NCBI GenBank assembly: GCA_963978895.1
Contig: OZ022243.1
Span: 7,942,043-8,006,042, forward strand
Direction: 5' to 3'
DNA: 64,000 nt
From: Erpobdella octoculata
Taxonomy: Eukaryota > Annelida > Clitellata > Hirudinida > Erpobdellidae
Within the stretch, counting starts at the first letter, position 1, and every line of letters starts with the position of its first letter. The notes under the pieces are model-generated. The model worked only from the letters and a program-made list of their open reading frames with translations. It was not told the origin of the DNA and made no database searches. Positions 1 through 12,700 of the stretch are shown here, one piece after another. The position numbers and the translations under genes were made by a program.

Positions 1-71
1 AAGTTGTCGGTCTGTGTTCGTTGTTCTGGGCGAAGTTTAAGGATTTTGTTACGGTGTTGCGTTTTTAAAAC

Positions 72-3000
72 ATGAGTATCCCAGTTTTTATCGATTTAGA
101 GTCCAACAGTCAGGTAATGTTATTTTGCTGATTAATTATTAATTTTTTTATTTGGATTTTCATTTTGGACTTTGTCATGCGTGATCTGTCCATACTTCCA
201 TACTGTCGATTCAATAATAGATGAAATATTGAAACACATGTTTTGATTATTAAAATATGTTTTATTATATAGTTGGCAGAGTTGAGGTCATATTTAAAGT
301 CTAAAAATGTTGACATAGTGGAAAATCGAGAGGATTTATCTGATGATAATCTAGTCGAAGTTATTGAAGTTTCAGAACAGTTATGGAAAGAAGTGAACAA
401 CGAACAAGGTGTGTTTTTTCTAATTGACTTTATTAAAATTTGAAATGATTTATTTTTGCCATAAATCAATAAATAAATGGCATATTTTCTCATTGAATTT
501 ATTAAAATTTGAAATGATTTATTTTTGCCATAAATCAATAAATAAATGGCATATTTTCTCACTGAATTTATTAAAATTTGAAATGATTTATTTTTGCCAT
601 AAATCAATAAATAAATGGCATATTTTCTCATTGAATTTATTAAAATTTGAAATGATTTATTTTTGCCATAAATCAATAAATAAATGGCATATTTTCTTTA
701 CAAAACATTTTAGTAAAATTTGTTTTGGAACTTCAATGCTGTATAATATATTCTACATATATTTTAAAATTTTTGAAATAGTTAATTTTCCTGAAATGAG
801 GAATACCATATAAAAATATTTATCAATCTAAATTATTTATTATTTGAAATAGTGTGACTCTATGCAATTTATATCTGTTAATATGAGAATATCTATAATT
901 ATTTCAATGTTCTAACCTAAACTTTTTTTTTAAAAGAATTGGAGATGGTGTTCAACAGCATCATTAGTCTGGTTATTGTGCTTCCAAGAGAGAAAATTGA
1001 ACCCATAACTCTGGCACTGTGCCAACAACTAAGCCAACCTCTACCAGGGAATGACAGGAAAAATATTTGCAAGTTGAAGCTGTTGGTTTTCCTAGATTAT
1101 TTAATTTTTTCTTTTACAATTGGACTTTTTATTTCATTTGATCGATTCATACTTTCTTGTAGGTTGAACAACTTGTTCATTGGTCTCGACGACTCCAGCC
1201 CTTTGAGATACAACGTTTACACGGCTCTCGTACGATTGGCTGGTCTAATCGACCAGGTGAATATGGTCAACATTCGTTTGGAAGATGTCAAGACGTGGGT
1301 GATGCAGTGGAAAGTAGGTGTAGCAAAATATCAGGCACTTCTTCGAACTCTCCACGAGGTTTTCATTAATGCCAAGCAGAGGTTAGTAATTAATTTTTTT
1401 GTAAGAAACATGAAAAATTAGTAGGTAAGTTCAGTGTAGGAGGCTTTGTACGTGACGACATGTGATTTTACTCAGCACCAGTGAATAACTTTTTTATAGA
1501 ATAAACTCTTCGCTTAAATCGATATGCCCATATTAAATTAGAAAACTATTTATTTTACATTTATTACTCAATATAAGAAGGAATTTAATTTTTTAAGCTT
1601 TTATAACTATTTTACTTACTCATTCGACTTGTGATAAATATTTAAAAGATAAGAAAAGTTAAAACTATGTTTTACATCTGAGTATTCAGTTTGTTTTCAA
1701 ATTTGGCATTTAAGAATTTAAATCATTTGGACTCCTGCAGAAATGTTACTTTGAAAAGCTTTTAGTATATAACAATTTCTATAAATTTTAAGAAATGATT
1801 GTTTATTTGAATACTGTATTTATAATTATAATCATTTGTACATCAACAGTGAGAAAGCCTCCAAAGTAATGATTGAATTATTAGGAACATACAGTGAAGA
1901 GAATGCTTCACAGGCCAGAGAAGATGCTCGGAGGTGAGTTTGTTTGTTTGTTTGTATGAAATTGTCAAGAAGACTTGTAATTTAATATCACTGGGTGGCA
2001 TGTTGACTCTATGGCTTAATAGTTTGATGTTTGCAGCTGTTTATTTAATAACGATATGACTTTATTGGGTTAGCTCTGCCAATATAAAAAAATTCAAAGA
2101 GATGGTATGCGTTGTTCAGGGCTTTATTTAGCTCACTACATGTATATTGTCCAGGCATATTTACTCAATTATGTAAGCATGTTCAGTTTCCATGACATGA
2201 TCCTGATAAAAGTTTTGAAATTCTATAAATATTTAAGTCATTATTAGATGAATTTTATGGAGATCTTTGTTACGTTGTTTGACGGTTTAAGATTTTGTAT
2301 GTTTGGCCCGATTTATTTGTGGTGAACTAATAATAAGTTGAAAAATTTACAAGGTTTTACATTTTATTTTACGTTCATTTTCTTTAAAAACGTTGAATTT
2401 TTATTCCCAAAAGGTGTATCGCTACCTGTATTGCTGATCCAAGTGTCCTGTTGTTTGATCATCTACTTCTTTTAAAACCTGTAAAATTTTTGGAAGGAGA
2501 ACCAATACATGATGTTAGAATTTTTATTTGTTTAAATTGTAAAATTAATTCATTTTTGAATTATTAAATAATTTGATTTTTTACTTCAGTTGGTGACAGT
2601 TTTTGTGACGGGCAAGCTTCCTCAATACATGAGTTTCTATCAGAAGCATAAAAACATTATTGAATCAAATGGTGGGAATTTTTATAACTTTTAGTTTTAG
2701 TCTTATTTTTGAGGGTTCCTACAGTTTCTTGGCCTATGGTTTTTGATTTATAGTAAGAAGTTTTTAACCATGATAGTTGTTATGTTATATCGTAGATGTT
2801 TTCATGCTTGGAATTAAATTTTTAATTAGAAATTTAGTTTGTGGTCAATGTTCTTATTATTATAGGTTGTTGCATTCATTCTGCTAAAATATAAAGATTT
2901 AAACTTAGGTTTGAACCATGATGACAACATGAAGAAAATGAGATTGCTCACTTTCCTAAGTCTTGCGGAGGTCAGCGATGAGATTGCCTATGAGACAATC

Positions 3001-3786
3001 CAATCTGAACTTCAACTTCAGTCTGATCAAGTTGAGTTATTCATCATTGAAGGTAATTTATTTTATTTTCTGTGATAAAGTTGTAGTTATTTTTCTGTGA
3101 TAAATTTGTAATTATTTTCTTTTATTTGTTATCCTTCACCTATAAAATATTTAGAAAGCTTTGGTCAATGATTTTTATTTTAGATACTTATCAACAAAAA
3201 ATTATTTGCAAAACATTAATAATTGCTGGATTTTTATTTGAGAGACTTATCAACAAATGATTTGTAAAACCTTTATAAGTGCTGAATTACAAAATATAAA
3301 GAATTTGTGAAAAGCAAAGTTGTTTACAGTTCACTTGTTTCTCTTGTTCTATGATATGCATAAATATGCAGTAAAAGATATCCTTAAAAAATAGTTATGA
3401 ATTTCTAATGAGTAAGAACAAGTGCAAACCCAATGTTCTGTTTAAAAAGCAATTATCATAGCTATATTGCATTTAAACAGTTTAGAAATGCAGATACTGG
3501 AATAATCAAGTCGTTTACTAATGCTTAAATTAAATTTTATACTTTTAATACATTTAGCTGCATGTTGATTATTGTTTACACTAAATTTATTGTTTATACA
3601 GTCATCAGAAGTAAAGCAGCCCAGGTGAAAATTATGCAAACTCAGAAAAAAGTGATTGTTCAGAATGCTTTAAATAGAACTTTTGGAAAAGCTCAGTGGG
3701 TCCAACTTAGAGATAAGTTGAGTGTATGGCAAGCAAACCTCACTCAAGTTGCCCACGGACTTCAGTCGGTCTCTGCAAATGCATAA
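72..3786 (+). CDS. EIF3M: Eukaryotic translation initiation factor 3 subunit M, nine exons
   Basis: PCI-domain subunit of the cytosolic eIF3 complex, which binds the 40S ribosome during translation initiation. I assembled exons 72-113, 273-408, 937-1081, 1163-1381, 1850-1933, 2414-2513, 2590-2671, 2909-3052 and 3602-3786. All junctions are GT-AG, phases agree throughout, and the sum is 1137 nt (378 aa plus stop), close to the 374 aa of human eIF3M. Family-typical stretches include [46 protein letters not shown] and, near the C terminus, [16 protein letters not shown]. The PCI domain occupies roughly the C-terminal half. The start is the first ATG, giving [10 protein letters not shown]. The exon 3 donor at 1082 (GTTGGT) is weak but gives the best match to the family (KLKLLNNLF); an alternative donor at 1073 would drop three residues. 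The identity is very secure; only that junction is uncertain. Confidence 0.95.
429..704. repeat. Minisatellite, four copies of 69 bp
   Basis: Four nearly identical 69 bp units lie in intron 2 of the eIF3M gene. The unit is AT-rich and includes TTTGCCATAAATCAATAAAT. The period was measured from the start of successive copies at 429 and 498. Open frames here on both strands come only from the repeat. Confidence 0.95.
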
Positions 3787-3872
3787 TGGTGGTTGTTTTT
3801 CAATAGTGAGGATCATCTATAATATTGGATTACTGTTATTTTGTTTATGAATACCACCGTCTTTGTAATTTT

Positions 3873-3882
3873 AATAAATAAA
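3873..3882 (+). promoter_or_regulatory. Poly(A) signal of eIF3M
   Basis: Two overlapping AATAAA hexamers lie 87-96 nt after the eIF3M stop codon, a normal distance for a short 3' UTR. No other signal lies closer. Confidence 0.7.
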
Positions 3883-3889
3883 GGCTGAT

Positions 3890-4670
3890 AATTATTGGAC
3901 TTTTTTTTATTATTGCAAATAACTGGTGTATGGTTTCTGAATTTTTTGCTTTACAATTCCCATAAATGCGGACTGTTGTATAAGGAAATTTCTCAAAAAC
4001 AAATAAAATTAGATCTCCAGCCATTCTCAAGGATTTTTATACTGTGCTTTGTTTTTATCTTTGGTCAATGTTGATTTGAAAGTGCTGAAAATATGTTTAT
4101 GAAATATTTAGCACTGAGATGCAGAAAAGTTTCCATCTAATCCTGTGAAAAATTGCCCGTTCCTTTAATTTTGTCTCGATTTTATCACTTTTTGCTGCAA
4201 TCTAAGTCCTTGTTTATTGCAGTTTTCTAAATAGTTTTGATTTGAATGGTGAATTTGTGGCAATCAATTAAATATTTTTAAAGACCATATGAGACCCAGT
4301 TCCCATTTTGACTTTTCTCATAGGAGGCTGGGCATCACTATCTCGTTCTTTGGGTCTGCCTCTATCCTAGCAAAACTGTAAAATTATTGCTTTCAATTCT
4401 GCCTTTCTCCACTACTGGCAATAAAAGTAGTTAGAACCTGTGAATTTTCATTTCAAAAAAGGATAAGGTATGCAGATGTTTTGACGTTTTATTTGAGGAA
4501 GTCTGACTTTTTGAACAATTTTGTGTAACAATGGAGAGGTGGTGGGGGGTTTAAAAATCAGTAAATACCATGTGACGTCATTTATAGATGCACAAATTAT
4601 TTTGCACTGGTCAGTAAAGTTAAAAACTAAACAGATGAACAATAAAAAGACAGCTTTCAAAATCTGCTAA
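3890..4670. other. Intergenic, nothing recognised
   Basis: AT-rich spacer between the end of eIF3M and the first interspersed repeat. I see no exon-like coding, RNA gene or terminal repeat here. Confidence 0.5.
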
Positions 4671-4674
4671 ATGC

Positions 4675-5620
4675 AGAGGCGGATCTAGCAATTTCTTAAA
4701 GGGGTCCACATTTTTACCAATGCTTTTATTAACTCGTCGTCTCTGTCTGTCTGTTTCTCTGTCTGTCTGTTTCAAATCTTGCAATCAATTTTTGAGTCAC
4801 TTCCTGATGATAGATTTTTTTCAAATTTTGCATACATGCTCAAAATAGAAGACAATGCAATATTCAATTATTAGTTTTACAATAAGTCAATTAATTTAGT
4901 TAATTTTAATTAATTTATATATATTTATGTATATGTGTACGTGTGTGTTTATTATATTTTTTTATCTAGGAATTTATGTATATGTGTTTGCAAAATTTGT
5001 GTTTTAATTACATATAAAAGCATTGGGTTTTAAAAATTCGTTTTTAATTTACTTGTTTTAGTTCAAAATTTGATTACTGTCTTTATGCAGCCCGTTTCTA
5101 AGATATCTAGAATTTTTTATTCAGTAAAACCAAGCAAACAAATTTGATATAAAACTTCTTGCTTACTATTTTCTCCCTTTTTTCTCTCTGGAGCAATGTC
5201 AACACAAAACACCTCTTTTTATCAGTTACTTCAAAGCTGAGAATGACTTTTTAGCTGCAGTAACAAGTAGTAAGATCATCTCAATCAGATGGAAGAAAGT
5301 CATCACAGATGACAAAATATTTTTTGTCAAAAAGAAAAAGCTTTTTGGTTACTTTGGTAAACGTTTTATGGGAGTGACTAAACGAGATCCTTTCATTTTT
5401 TAACCACAAACTGAAACTATTCAAGCCAAACTTTAACAGCTCAACTACTTTTATGATTTTGGGCAGTGAGTATTTTTCATAGCTACAAGGATAACTTTGA
5501 GCAGTTGCTTTTATTTTGGGAAATCGTCCTCATTCTTAAACATTGGTTTCAGCAGGTTAATGAAGTGGTCTGAGAATGAAATGAAACTAATTTTTCTGTA
5601 CTACTCTTCTGGACCACCGA
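4675..5620 (+). repeat. Interspersed repeat family A, copy 1, with hAT-like end
   Basis: It begins with CAGAGGCGGATCTAGCAATT, the kind of terminal sequence seen in non-autonomous hAT elements. The inverted form (CAGCGGCGGTTCCAGG) ends the related block near 17755. The segment 4733-5080 recurs almost word for word at 55740-56240, and 5060-5620 recurs in diverged form at 15950-16960. No transposase remnant was seen. No target duplication was found, so the borders are approximate. Confidence 0.7.
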
Positions 5621-6264
5621 TTTAAATTCTTTTTTTTTTAAATCTTTGGAGTTGTTAGTTTTTGCTAACTTCTGATGCACTGAAAAACACTCAATACAAT
5701 TTTTCATCAGTAATGCCTCATTTTCTGAAGATTAAATGGGCATCACGGATACAAAATTCTGTATAGACATGACCTGCGCTATGGCACTTCTGATGTTTTG
5801 TATGAAACTCTACAGAAACCTGCTGAAAAATAGTTTTGTTCAAGCATTTTTTAACTACTTGCAGAGACATAGTAACCCGTTAAACTGCCTCGTGACTGCG
5901 TCAATCAAAAGCATGTGAAGACATGCTTTTGAGAAGAAAAAATCCATTCTTATATCTGAATATATTCCTGATTGCCAGGTCATCAGAACTCTTGAAGCCA
6001 GTCAAGTTTAGGTGGTAGTTGAAGCAGTTAAGAAAATGTATAACAAATTTAATGCTGTAGTATTCTTGTATTTTATTTATCAGTTTAACTTTTGGTCTCA
6101 ATTTATTTTTTAAATAAATTTTTAAAATGCCTGTCTAATAACAGTTTACTATTTTTTAATATAAAATAATTTTATCCTCATATTGCTAAACTTTTCCTCC
6201 CAAAATATCTTATGACCAGAGAAGGGGTAGTCGTAGTTACCTTTCTAAAACTTATACACTTTTA

Positions 6265-6435
6265 AAATCCTTTATATTCACTTCACTATCATTCTTGCTT
6301 GATTGATAACCTGCAAATCTCGGAAGTGAAAATTAACCAACTTCCTCACATCCAATTGAGCTGATATTTTGAATATAGGATCACTCCTCACGACAATGCA
6401 TTCTATTAGGTTTTAAAAATTTTCTAAAACAAAAT
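6265..6435 (-). repeat. Interspersed repeat family B, copy 1
   Basis: Read on the minus strand it carries the family core CAATTGGATGTGAGGAAGTT followed by TTAATTTTCACTTCCGAG. The same core occurs at 7140-7335, 37260-37400 (plus strand) and 38400-38600. This looks like the 3' part of a short dispersed element of unknown class. Confidence 0.65.
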
Positions 6436-6705
6436 TGTTTAATTACATTTGTAACTTGAAAAAATGAAATTTCTACATTAAATGGAGAGCCCACGAATAA
6501 TAAATTATAAAAGAAAAAAGCTAATGACCAGGGGAAGGTGGGTCATAACTACTTTTCTAAACACTTGTAGTCATTTCTTCCACAGAAATTTTGGGAAAAA
6601 TGACAACTCTTGTTTTTCTTTATAATATTTAATTTACAACAATTTTCTTTATGCTAAATGATCTAAGGCAATCACATATAATTTTGCATTATTTTTTTAT
6701 TCAAA

Positions 6706-6711
6706 TTTATT
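6706..6711 (-). promoter_or_regulatory. Poly(A) signal of C1QBP
   Basis: AATAAA on the minus strand, 58 nt beyond the C1QBP stop codon at 6769. Confidence 0.6.
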
Positions 6712-6768
6712 GTTCTCCCAATGTGTCATATCTTGCAATTGTCATAATCTATAACTTCAGTAATTTGA

Positions 6769-9700
6769 TTAACAGTTCTTTTCCTCAAAAACATTGCCAA
6801 CTCTGCCACTGATGTACATACCATAGATCTGTTCAAGCAGCTCGATGTTCCTTTGGTGTACGTAGGCAGTGCACCACTTTTCGAGTGAAATAGCAAACTC
6901 AAGGTTAACACCCCTCTCATCCAGAATCTTTTCCACCATTCCATATTTTTTCTAAAAACAATGTTTAGAATGAAAAAATATATACATAGATATGAACGTT
7001 CTTTTTTATCCTATAGCTTAGATAATCATATATACAGTCAATCCCATCCAAGTTACAATTTATACCGACATACAATAGGCGAAAATCTACAAAATACAAA
7101 CATCTTATTGCAAAGATCAAATTAGAGGGAGTAGCATAGCTTTCATTTTCAAATCCTTTGTATTAAGTATTAACTTCACCACCAGTCTGGCTTGCTTGAA
7201 TGTTTGCAAACCTTGAAAGTGAAAATTAACTAACTTCCCGTCATCCAATCGAGCTGAAATTTTAAATAAAGGCTCGCTCCTCATGACCATGCTTTCTGTT
7301 AAAGTTTGAAATTTTTTATAACGTCGGCTTTTAGGTTGGCGGTTCAAATCTCACCGGTGTCACCATCATAGCTCCCTGAAGCAAGAAGTTTACATGCATT
7401 GCACAGGCTGAGTGCATCATGGGGTTAACTAACTCCTTTCACTAACCGCAAAAAAACATACTAAAATTTGGGTCCCAATTACAATATTTACCATGTATAT
7501 AACAGATTATTTAACTCATAATAAAGATTTATTTCAACCGTGGGAAAAAACTAAGTGACACTCAAATTATCGATCGTTTGGTGTCCTAATTCCCATACTC
7601 AGTATACTAGCCAGTTGTAAGCACGTGTTTTAAACAGTGGAATGCGCTAGCTCGTATTTTGATTCATTTTGAGTTTTTTACATATGTCTAAGAAATGTAA
7701 GGAAATAAAACATGTTCACAAGTTGAAATTTCTTGGCAATATAGTCTCATTAAATCTACAGTTAATACAATATGAACTCAGATAGAAAAGTGGAATTATA
7801 AAAATACTTAAGGTGCTAAAAAAATCAGACGAGTTATCACAATCTCGAAGATACTTTATATAAATGGATTGTTCAAGCTATATCACAAAACATCCTAGTC
7901 AGTGGACCACTACTTAAAGAAAAAGCAACAGACTTGACTCAGAAACTTGGTCACTCTGAGTTTAAGGGAAGCGATGGCTGGCTCGGTCGGTTCAAGAAAC
8001 TTTTGCACTTTAAGTGGGAAAGCAAATGTGGCTCCAATTCAGGTCATTGGAAAATACAGAAAATATTTAATCAATTGAAACAGTTTGAGTATCTTCCACA
8101 AGAACAGTCACATGAAAACTACCTAGATGCCGATACGCAGGTTGCCACCTCAACATCTCTTACTGTTGCAGAGATTATCTCAGAAGTTCAAGGTAGTGCT
8201 GCTGCAGCAACTGTAGTGGACTCTGCTGACTATGATGTTATCATGGATACCTCTGAACCTTAAATTCTGCCTTTGCAAACATCCAGAGATGCACTGCAGA
8301 CTGTTTAACAATTCTTTGGATGCGAAGTGCCTAGAACTGCTGAATAAGCTGGATGCCACCATAGAACAGACTGCACCTTATCTTATCTTGGATAACAGAA
8401 GAAAGTGACAGACTGTTCTAGACAGGAATAAAGCACTATTTACTGCTCCCCTGACATTTCATGTGCAATAAATAATTTTTTTTCATAGTATCTTTTTTTC
8501 ATAACATAGGTGAAAATTAAATATAGCATGTGTATTTATTTACAGATGTAAAAATATATATAAGAAAGAAGCAAACTTGATGAATTCACCAATGCTCAAC
8601 TACATGTACCATCAACACATTAACTCGATGAAGTTATCAAGAGAATGTAAAAGTGTTATTAAACAACACCTTTTATCAAAGAGCTATTTATGCAACAACA
8701 TTTCAGAGCAATTTAAAAAAAAATCACTGTTAGTAAAGAAATCCATTACTAAATAAATTAAAAGATGTTTAAAAAAGGCAGAAGTAGCAAAAAAATTCAG
8801 GTAATCTTTAAACTTTTAAAAACAACAATTAGTACCCATCAAGATACTATTTATATTGCACTTGAAAATAATAAGGTGCACAGAGAATACAAATTAAAAA
8901 CTAGTAAATGTTTTTTATTAGAAGCTCATTTGAATTAAACCGTATAAGTTATGAAAATAATATAATCCTAGATGTTAATCACACCTGCAATTTTCAACCT
9001 GCCAATCAATCTAAGGTGTTTTTCAATAAGTCATAAGCTAAACAAATCATTTAATACAATTTATTTCATTAAAATAAATGAACTTAAAATTTATGAAATC
9101 ATATATCCCAGATGCCACCAAAAATTTAAATAATTTGTAAATAAAAATTAACTTGTCTGTCTTGGTTAGTGTTTTTGACCATATTTTCAGTTATGGCAGG
9201 AGAATAAGTAAATATTGCAAGCATCGTTCGAATTAACGAAAACATTTTAATATATTTATTTTCTGCTATTTGTTTAAAGCTGTTTAAATTGTTTTTTATC
9301 ATCAATTACGTTCTCTTATTCATTGTCAATTTTCACTTTGGTTTTAACTGAGAATGTATTACTCTGCCAAATTTAAAAATAGGCAATGTGCTGGTAAAAG
9401 GAATGTTAACTGAAGTTACTGCTCCTTTAAACAGTTTGTCATTAGACATTTTTTTTTATAATTTTTCTACAATGATTAAAAAATGATTCGGCCTCACTTT
9501 TATAATTATCATTCTAAACTAAGCATATTTTATTTTGCTTGATTGAAGCTCTACTGTTTAACTATAATTATAACTATACAAATAGATATATCACCTTAAT
9601 AAATGACTGATGTCAACCCAAAAAAAAACCTCACAACACTCAGCATGAACAATATCTCAAAAATTAACTATTCAACCTACAAAGTATTAAATTACATAAA

Positions 9701-12700
9701 AGACTTGAAAAAGTAATAAATTAATGTTTACGTGATCTTCCAGGAGTATACCAGCTACAGGTAACACCTCATGGTTCCACTCTTGTCCACTCCTGAGTAC
9801 TGCAACATTTTCGATTTCAAAGGGGTTTTCAGCAGCTGTGAAAAAGTTGCAAAAAGTTTACGACTCAAATCCGTTGAAAGTCAGCATTGGAATGAATGTA
9901 AGATGAACGATATAATAAATTCGGACATAGCAAAAACACCTGAAGACAAAAATGCATGTAATCCTTATCAATTGTTATACGCACGATAAAATAATTAGAT
10001 AAAAATAAAAAAATAAGTTGGATTCACCTTATGCAATCAAAATTTTTTATATTGGGCCTGATAAAATCTAGTAACAATCGTGAAAAATTGGCAAAAGGCT
10101 TTTCAACATAACAGGAGTAAATTAAAATCATGATTAATAAAAAAAACTTAATTTGTGATGGAATTTAGCTAGGAAAGAGAAGGAGCAAAATTTAAAAAAT
10201 GATTTTTTAAATATCAGTCACAATAATGAATGATATTATTATTAAACAGTTAAGGGACAGTGGAGTAGAGGTGTGCACGGTAGTGGGGACGGCGGGAATA
10301 CCGCGGATTTTGCGGTAATTCCGCGGAAATGGGGACGAATGAGGTGGGGATACCACGGTATTGGGGACGACTTTGCGGGGTTACTGCGGGGATGGAAAAA
10401 AACGTTGCGGGACTACCGCGGGATGGGGACGAGTTTTTGCGGTATCACCACAAAATTAAAATAATTTTATTTTATAAAAAATAATTATTTTTTTACTTTA
10501 CCGAAAATGTATCAAGTAATAATTATCATTGCTAACGTTTTTTAATCTATGCAATGTGCCGTTTAGTTGTTTATCGCTGATAATGAATTACCGAAAGTTT
10601 TCAAGTCGTAGGCTGCATTATTTGTTTAATTTTCGAAATCGTAGTTCGAATTTCAAGTTAAATATGGAAAAGGCTGACATTCAAAAATTAGCTAACTCCA
10701 ATAGTGATCGTGTCAGTACATACGAATGTGACAAAGGAAGGAGTGTTGTTTGGAAGTCATTCAAGTTTCAAGCTAGTCAGAATAGATAACGTGCCGGTGG
10801 CATTCGTTAAATGTGAAAAACGTAACTCAGTTCTGAAGTGGAAATCTAGCGATGGTACCAGTGGGTTAAGCACTCACATCGATTTTTGCATGTTCACAAT
10901 CACCAGTGCCACAGAAAAGTCTGTTGTCATATAAAGGGTTTTCAGCAGGCGTGACGTCGACCACAGTTCCTCCAGCCGTAAAAACTGAGTTGGCCGACTC
11001 TATTGTGGATATGTGTGCCAAGGATATCAGGTTGGTTTTGTTCAGAAAATATAATTAAGTTTAATCCACATCTAACAAGCAAGAAAGTTTTTTTTGTAGA
11101 CTGGTTCATTGTTATTAATTACTTTTACTTACATGAGCAACTAGTTTCACAATGTTAATTATTTTTATAAGGTTGCTGACTATTTGGCATTAAAGGAAGA
11201 AGGTGTAAAAGGTGATTTGCTCAGTTTTTGGGAAAAAAACTCAAAGAAATGGCCAAAACTATCCCAAGTCGCAAAAAATATTTTGAGTGTGCCAGCAGCA
11301 AGCACATCCTCTGAAAGAGTATTTTCAATGGGTGGACTAACAATAAATGATAGACGAACTCAGCTAAGTGAAAAAAACGTCGATGGACTTTTATTTATTC
11401 ATGGTCTCAAATAAATAAATTGTATTGATTCCTATTACAGTGTAATTACAATTATATATATATATATATATAAACACTTAAGTTAAAAATAATGACTAGT
11501 ACAGGATTGAATAAAAATTGGGAATAAACGGTGCAGGGACGGATGGGGATGAAAGATTTATGGACTGCGGGGATGGTTGGGGATGAAACACTGCGGGGAC
11601 GGGGACGATAATGGCGGGGATGATACTCACGGGGACGGTTGGGGATGGGGACGAAAAGTCGTCCCCGCGCACACCTCTACAGTGGAGCAAGAGAATATTT
11701 GTGCCTGATATAAATAAAGGTCATTTTCTATACTTATAAAAATAAACATTCAAAAAAATAACGCTTTGTAGCTAAAGAAAAACATTGCATTACGTATCAT
11801 TACTCAACGATCAGTAAAAAACAGTACAATTGACTATGACCGAACAGAGTTGAAAATGTTAAAACAATGCGTCTATCCGTGACAAACCTCTCCTGACGAA
11901 TTCATCAGTGGGCTGCAACTTACAGCAACTGTAAGCAATTCTCTTATCACAGCCTCTGTCCACTTCGACAAAGAATGAAGGGCGACATACCAGCTGTTCA
12001 ACAAGAAAACAATCAAGATGGAAATAAATATAAGAATAAGGTGTTATATTAATCATTGATTTTTTTTTAATCAACAAAATATTAAGCGAAAGCTAATAAG
12101 TACATTAAATAGCTGAGCCACAATAACAACTCGTGGAACAAAATAATTCATTAGATGACAATATACTTGACTAACCTCATCCTTATCAGCATCTACATAA
12201 TTACTGATTTCCTCCTCTAAGTAGTCAATCTTTTGTATTGAATTGTTGACATTGAATTTTACTGTTATTCTGAAAAATTAAAACCACAAAAGCGTGAGTC
12301 TCACGACTTAATGGCTTGCCTTTATAACCTCTTGTTTAATTGTTAATAATAATAATAAACAAGTCATTTTTATTTGAGATCATTAAAATAGCTTCATAAA
12401 CAGAGTTGTTCCAAGTTTCAGACCTCTGCACCTTCATCGCCAATCAAAAGTGCAGTTACTTGACCCTCATTATTTATTTATTACTGCAACATGATTTTCT
12501 ATTCATAAATGAATAAAAGAAAACATTTTACTGAAACAATAAAGTTTTGCCTGTTAGCCGTTTGTGCAAACCAGGTCTATTAAGTGATTTTAATGAAATA
12601 CAGTAAAAGTCCTGATGAGCAGACAGACTCGGGGATGAGCAAAAATGTCTGCTTCTCGTGTCTTTCCGTTCCTCGGAGAAAAGCCACTATAGACCAGTTA

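Larger units (their letters stand above)
10266..11679 (+). mobile_element. hAT DNA transposon, internally deleted, with perfect 8 bp TSD
   Basis: Terminal inverted repeats start TAGAGGTGTGCACGG on the left and, inverted, TAGAGGTGTGCGCGG on the right. They are bracketed by the identical octamer CAGTGGAG (10258-10265 and 11680-11687), the 8 bp duplication made by hAT transposases. GC-rich subterminal repeats of GGGGACG type line both ends. Inside are pieces of the transposase: a BED-type zinc finger (VVWKSF near 10745, then VAFVKCEKRNSVLKW and GTSGLSTHIDFC, shifted in frame) and the C-terminal dimerisation domain. The catalytic centre is missing. It sits in an intron of C1QBP. Confidence 0.93.

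Noticed and set aside
424..813. Four-unit 69 bp repeat with open frames, possible CRISPR or repeat protein
   Set aside because: Units are contiguous without spacers, AT-rich, and lie inside a eukaryotic intron; the frames are simply repeats of the 69 bp unit (23 codons).
939..1421. 160-codon continuous frame through the second and third internal eIF3M exons
   Set aside because: The middle stretch ([16 protein letters not shown]) is an AT-rich 81 bp intron that happens to be open; removing it restores the match to the family.
7028..7110. TACAGTCAATCCCATCCAAGTT as a Tigger terminal repeat for the relic at 7838
   Set aside because: It is suggestive in form but no inverted partner was found beyond 8400.
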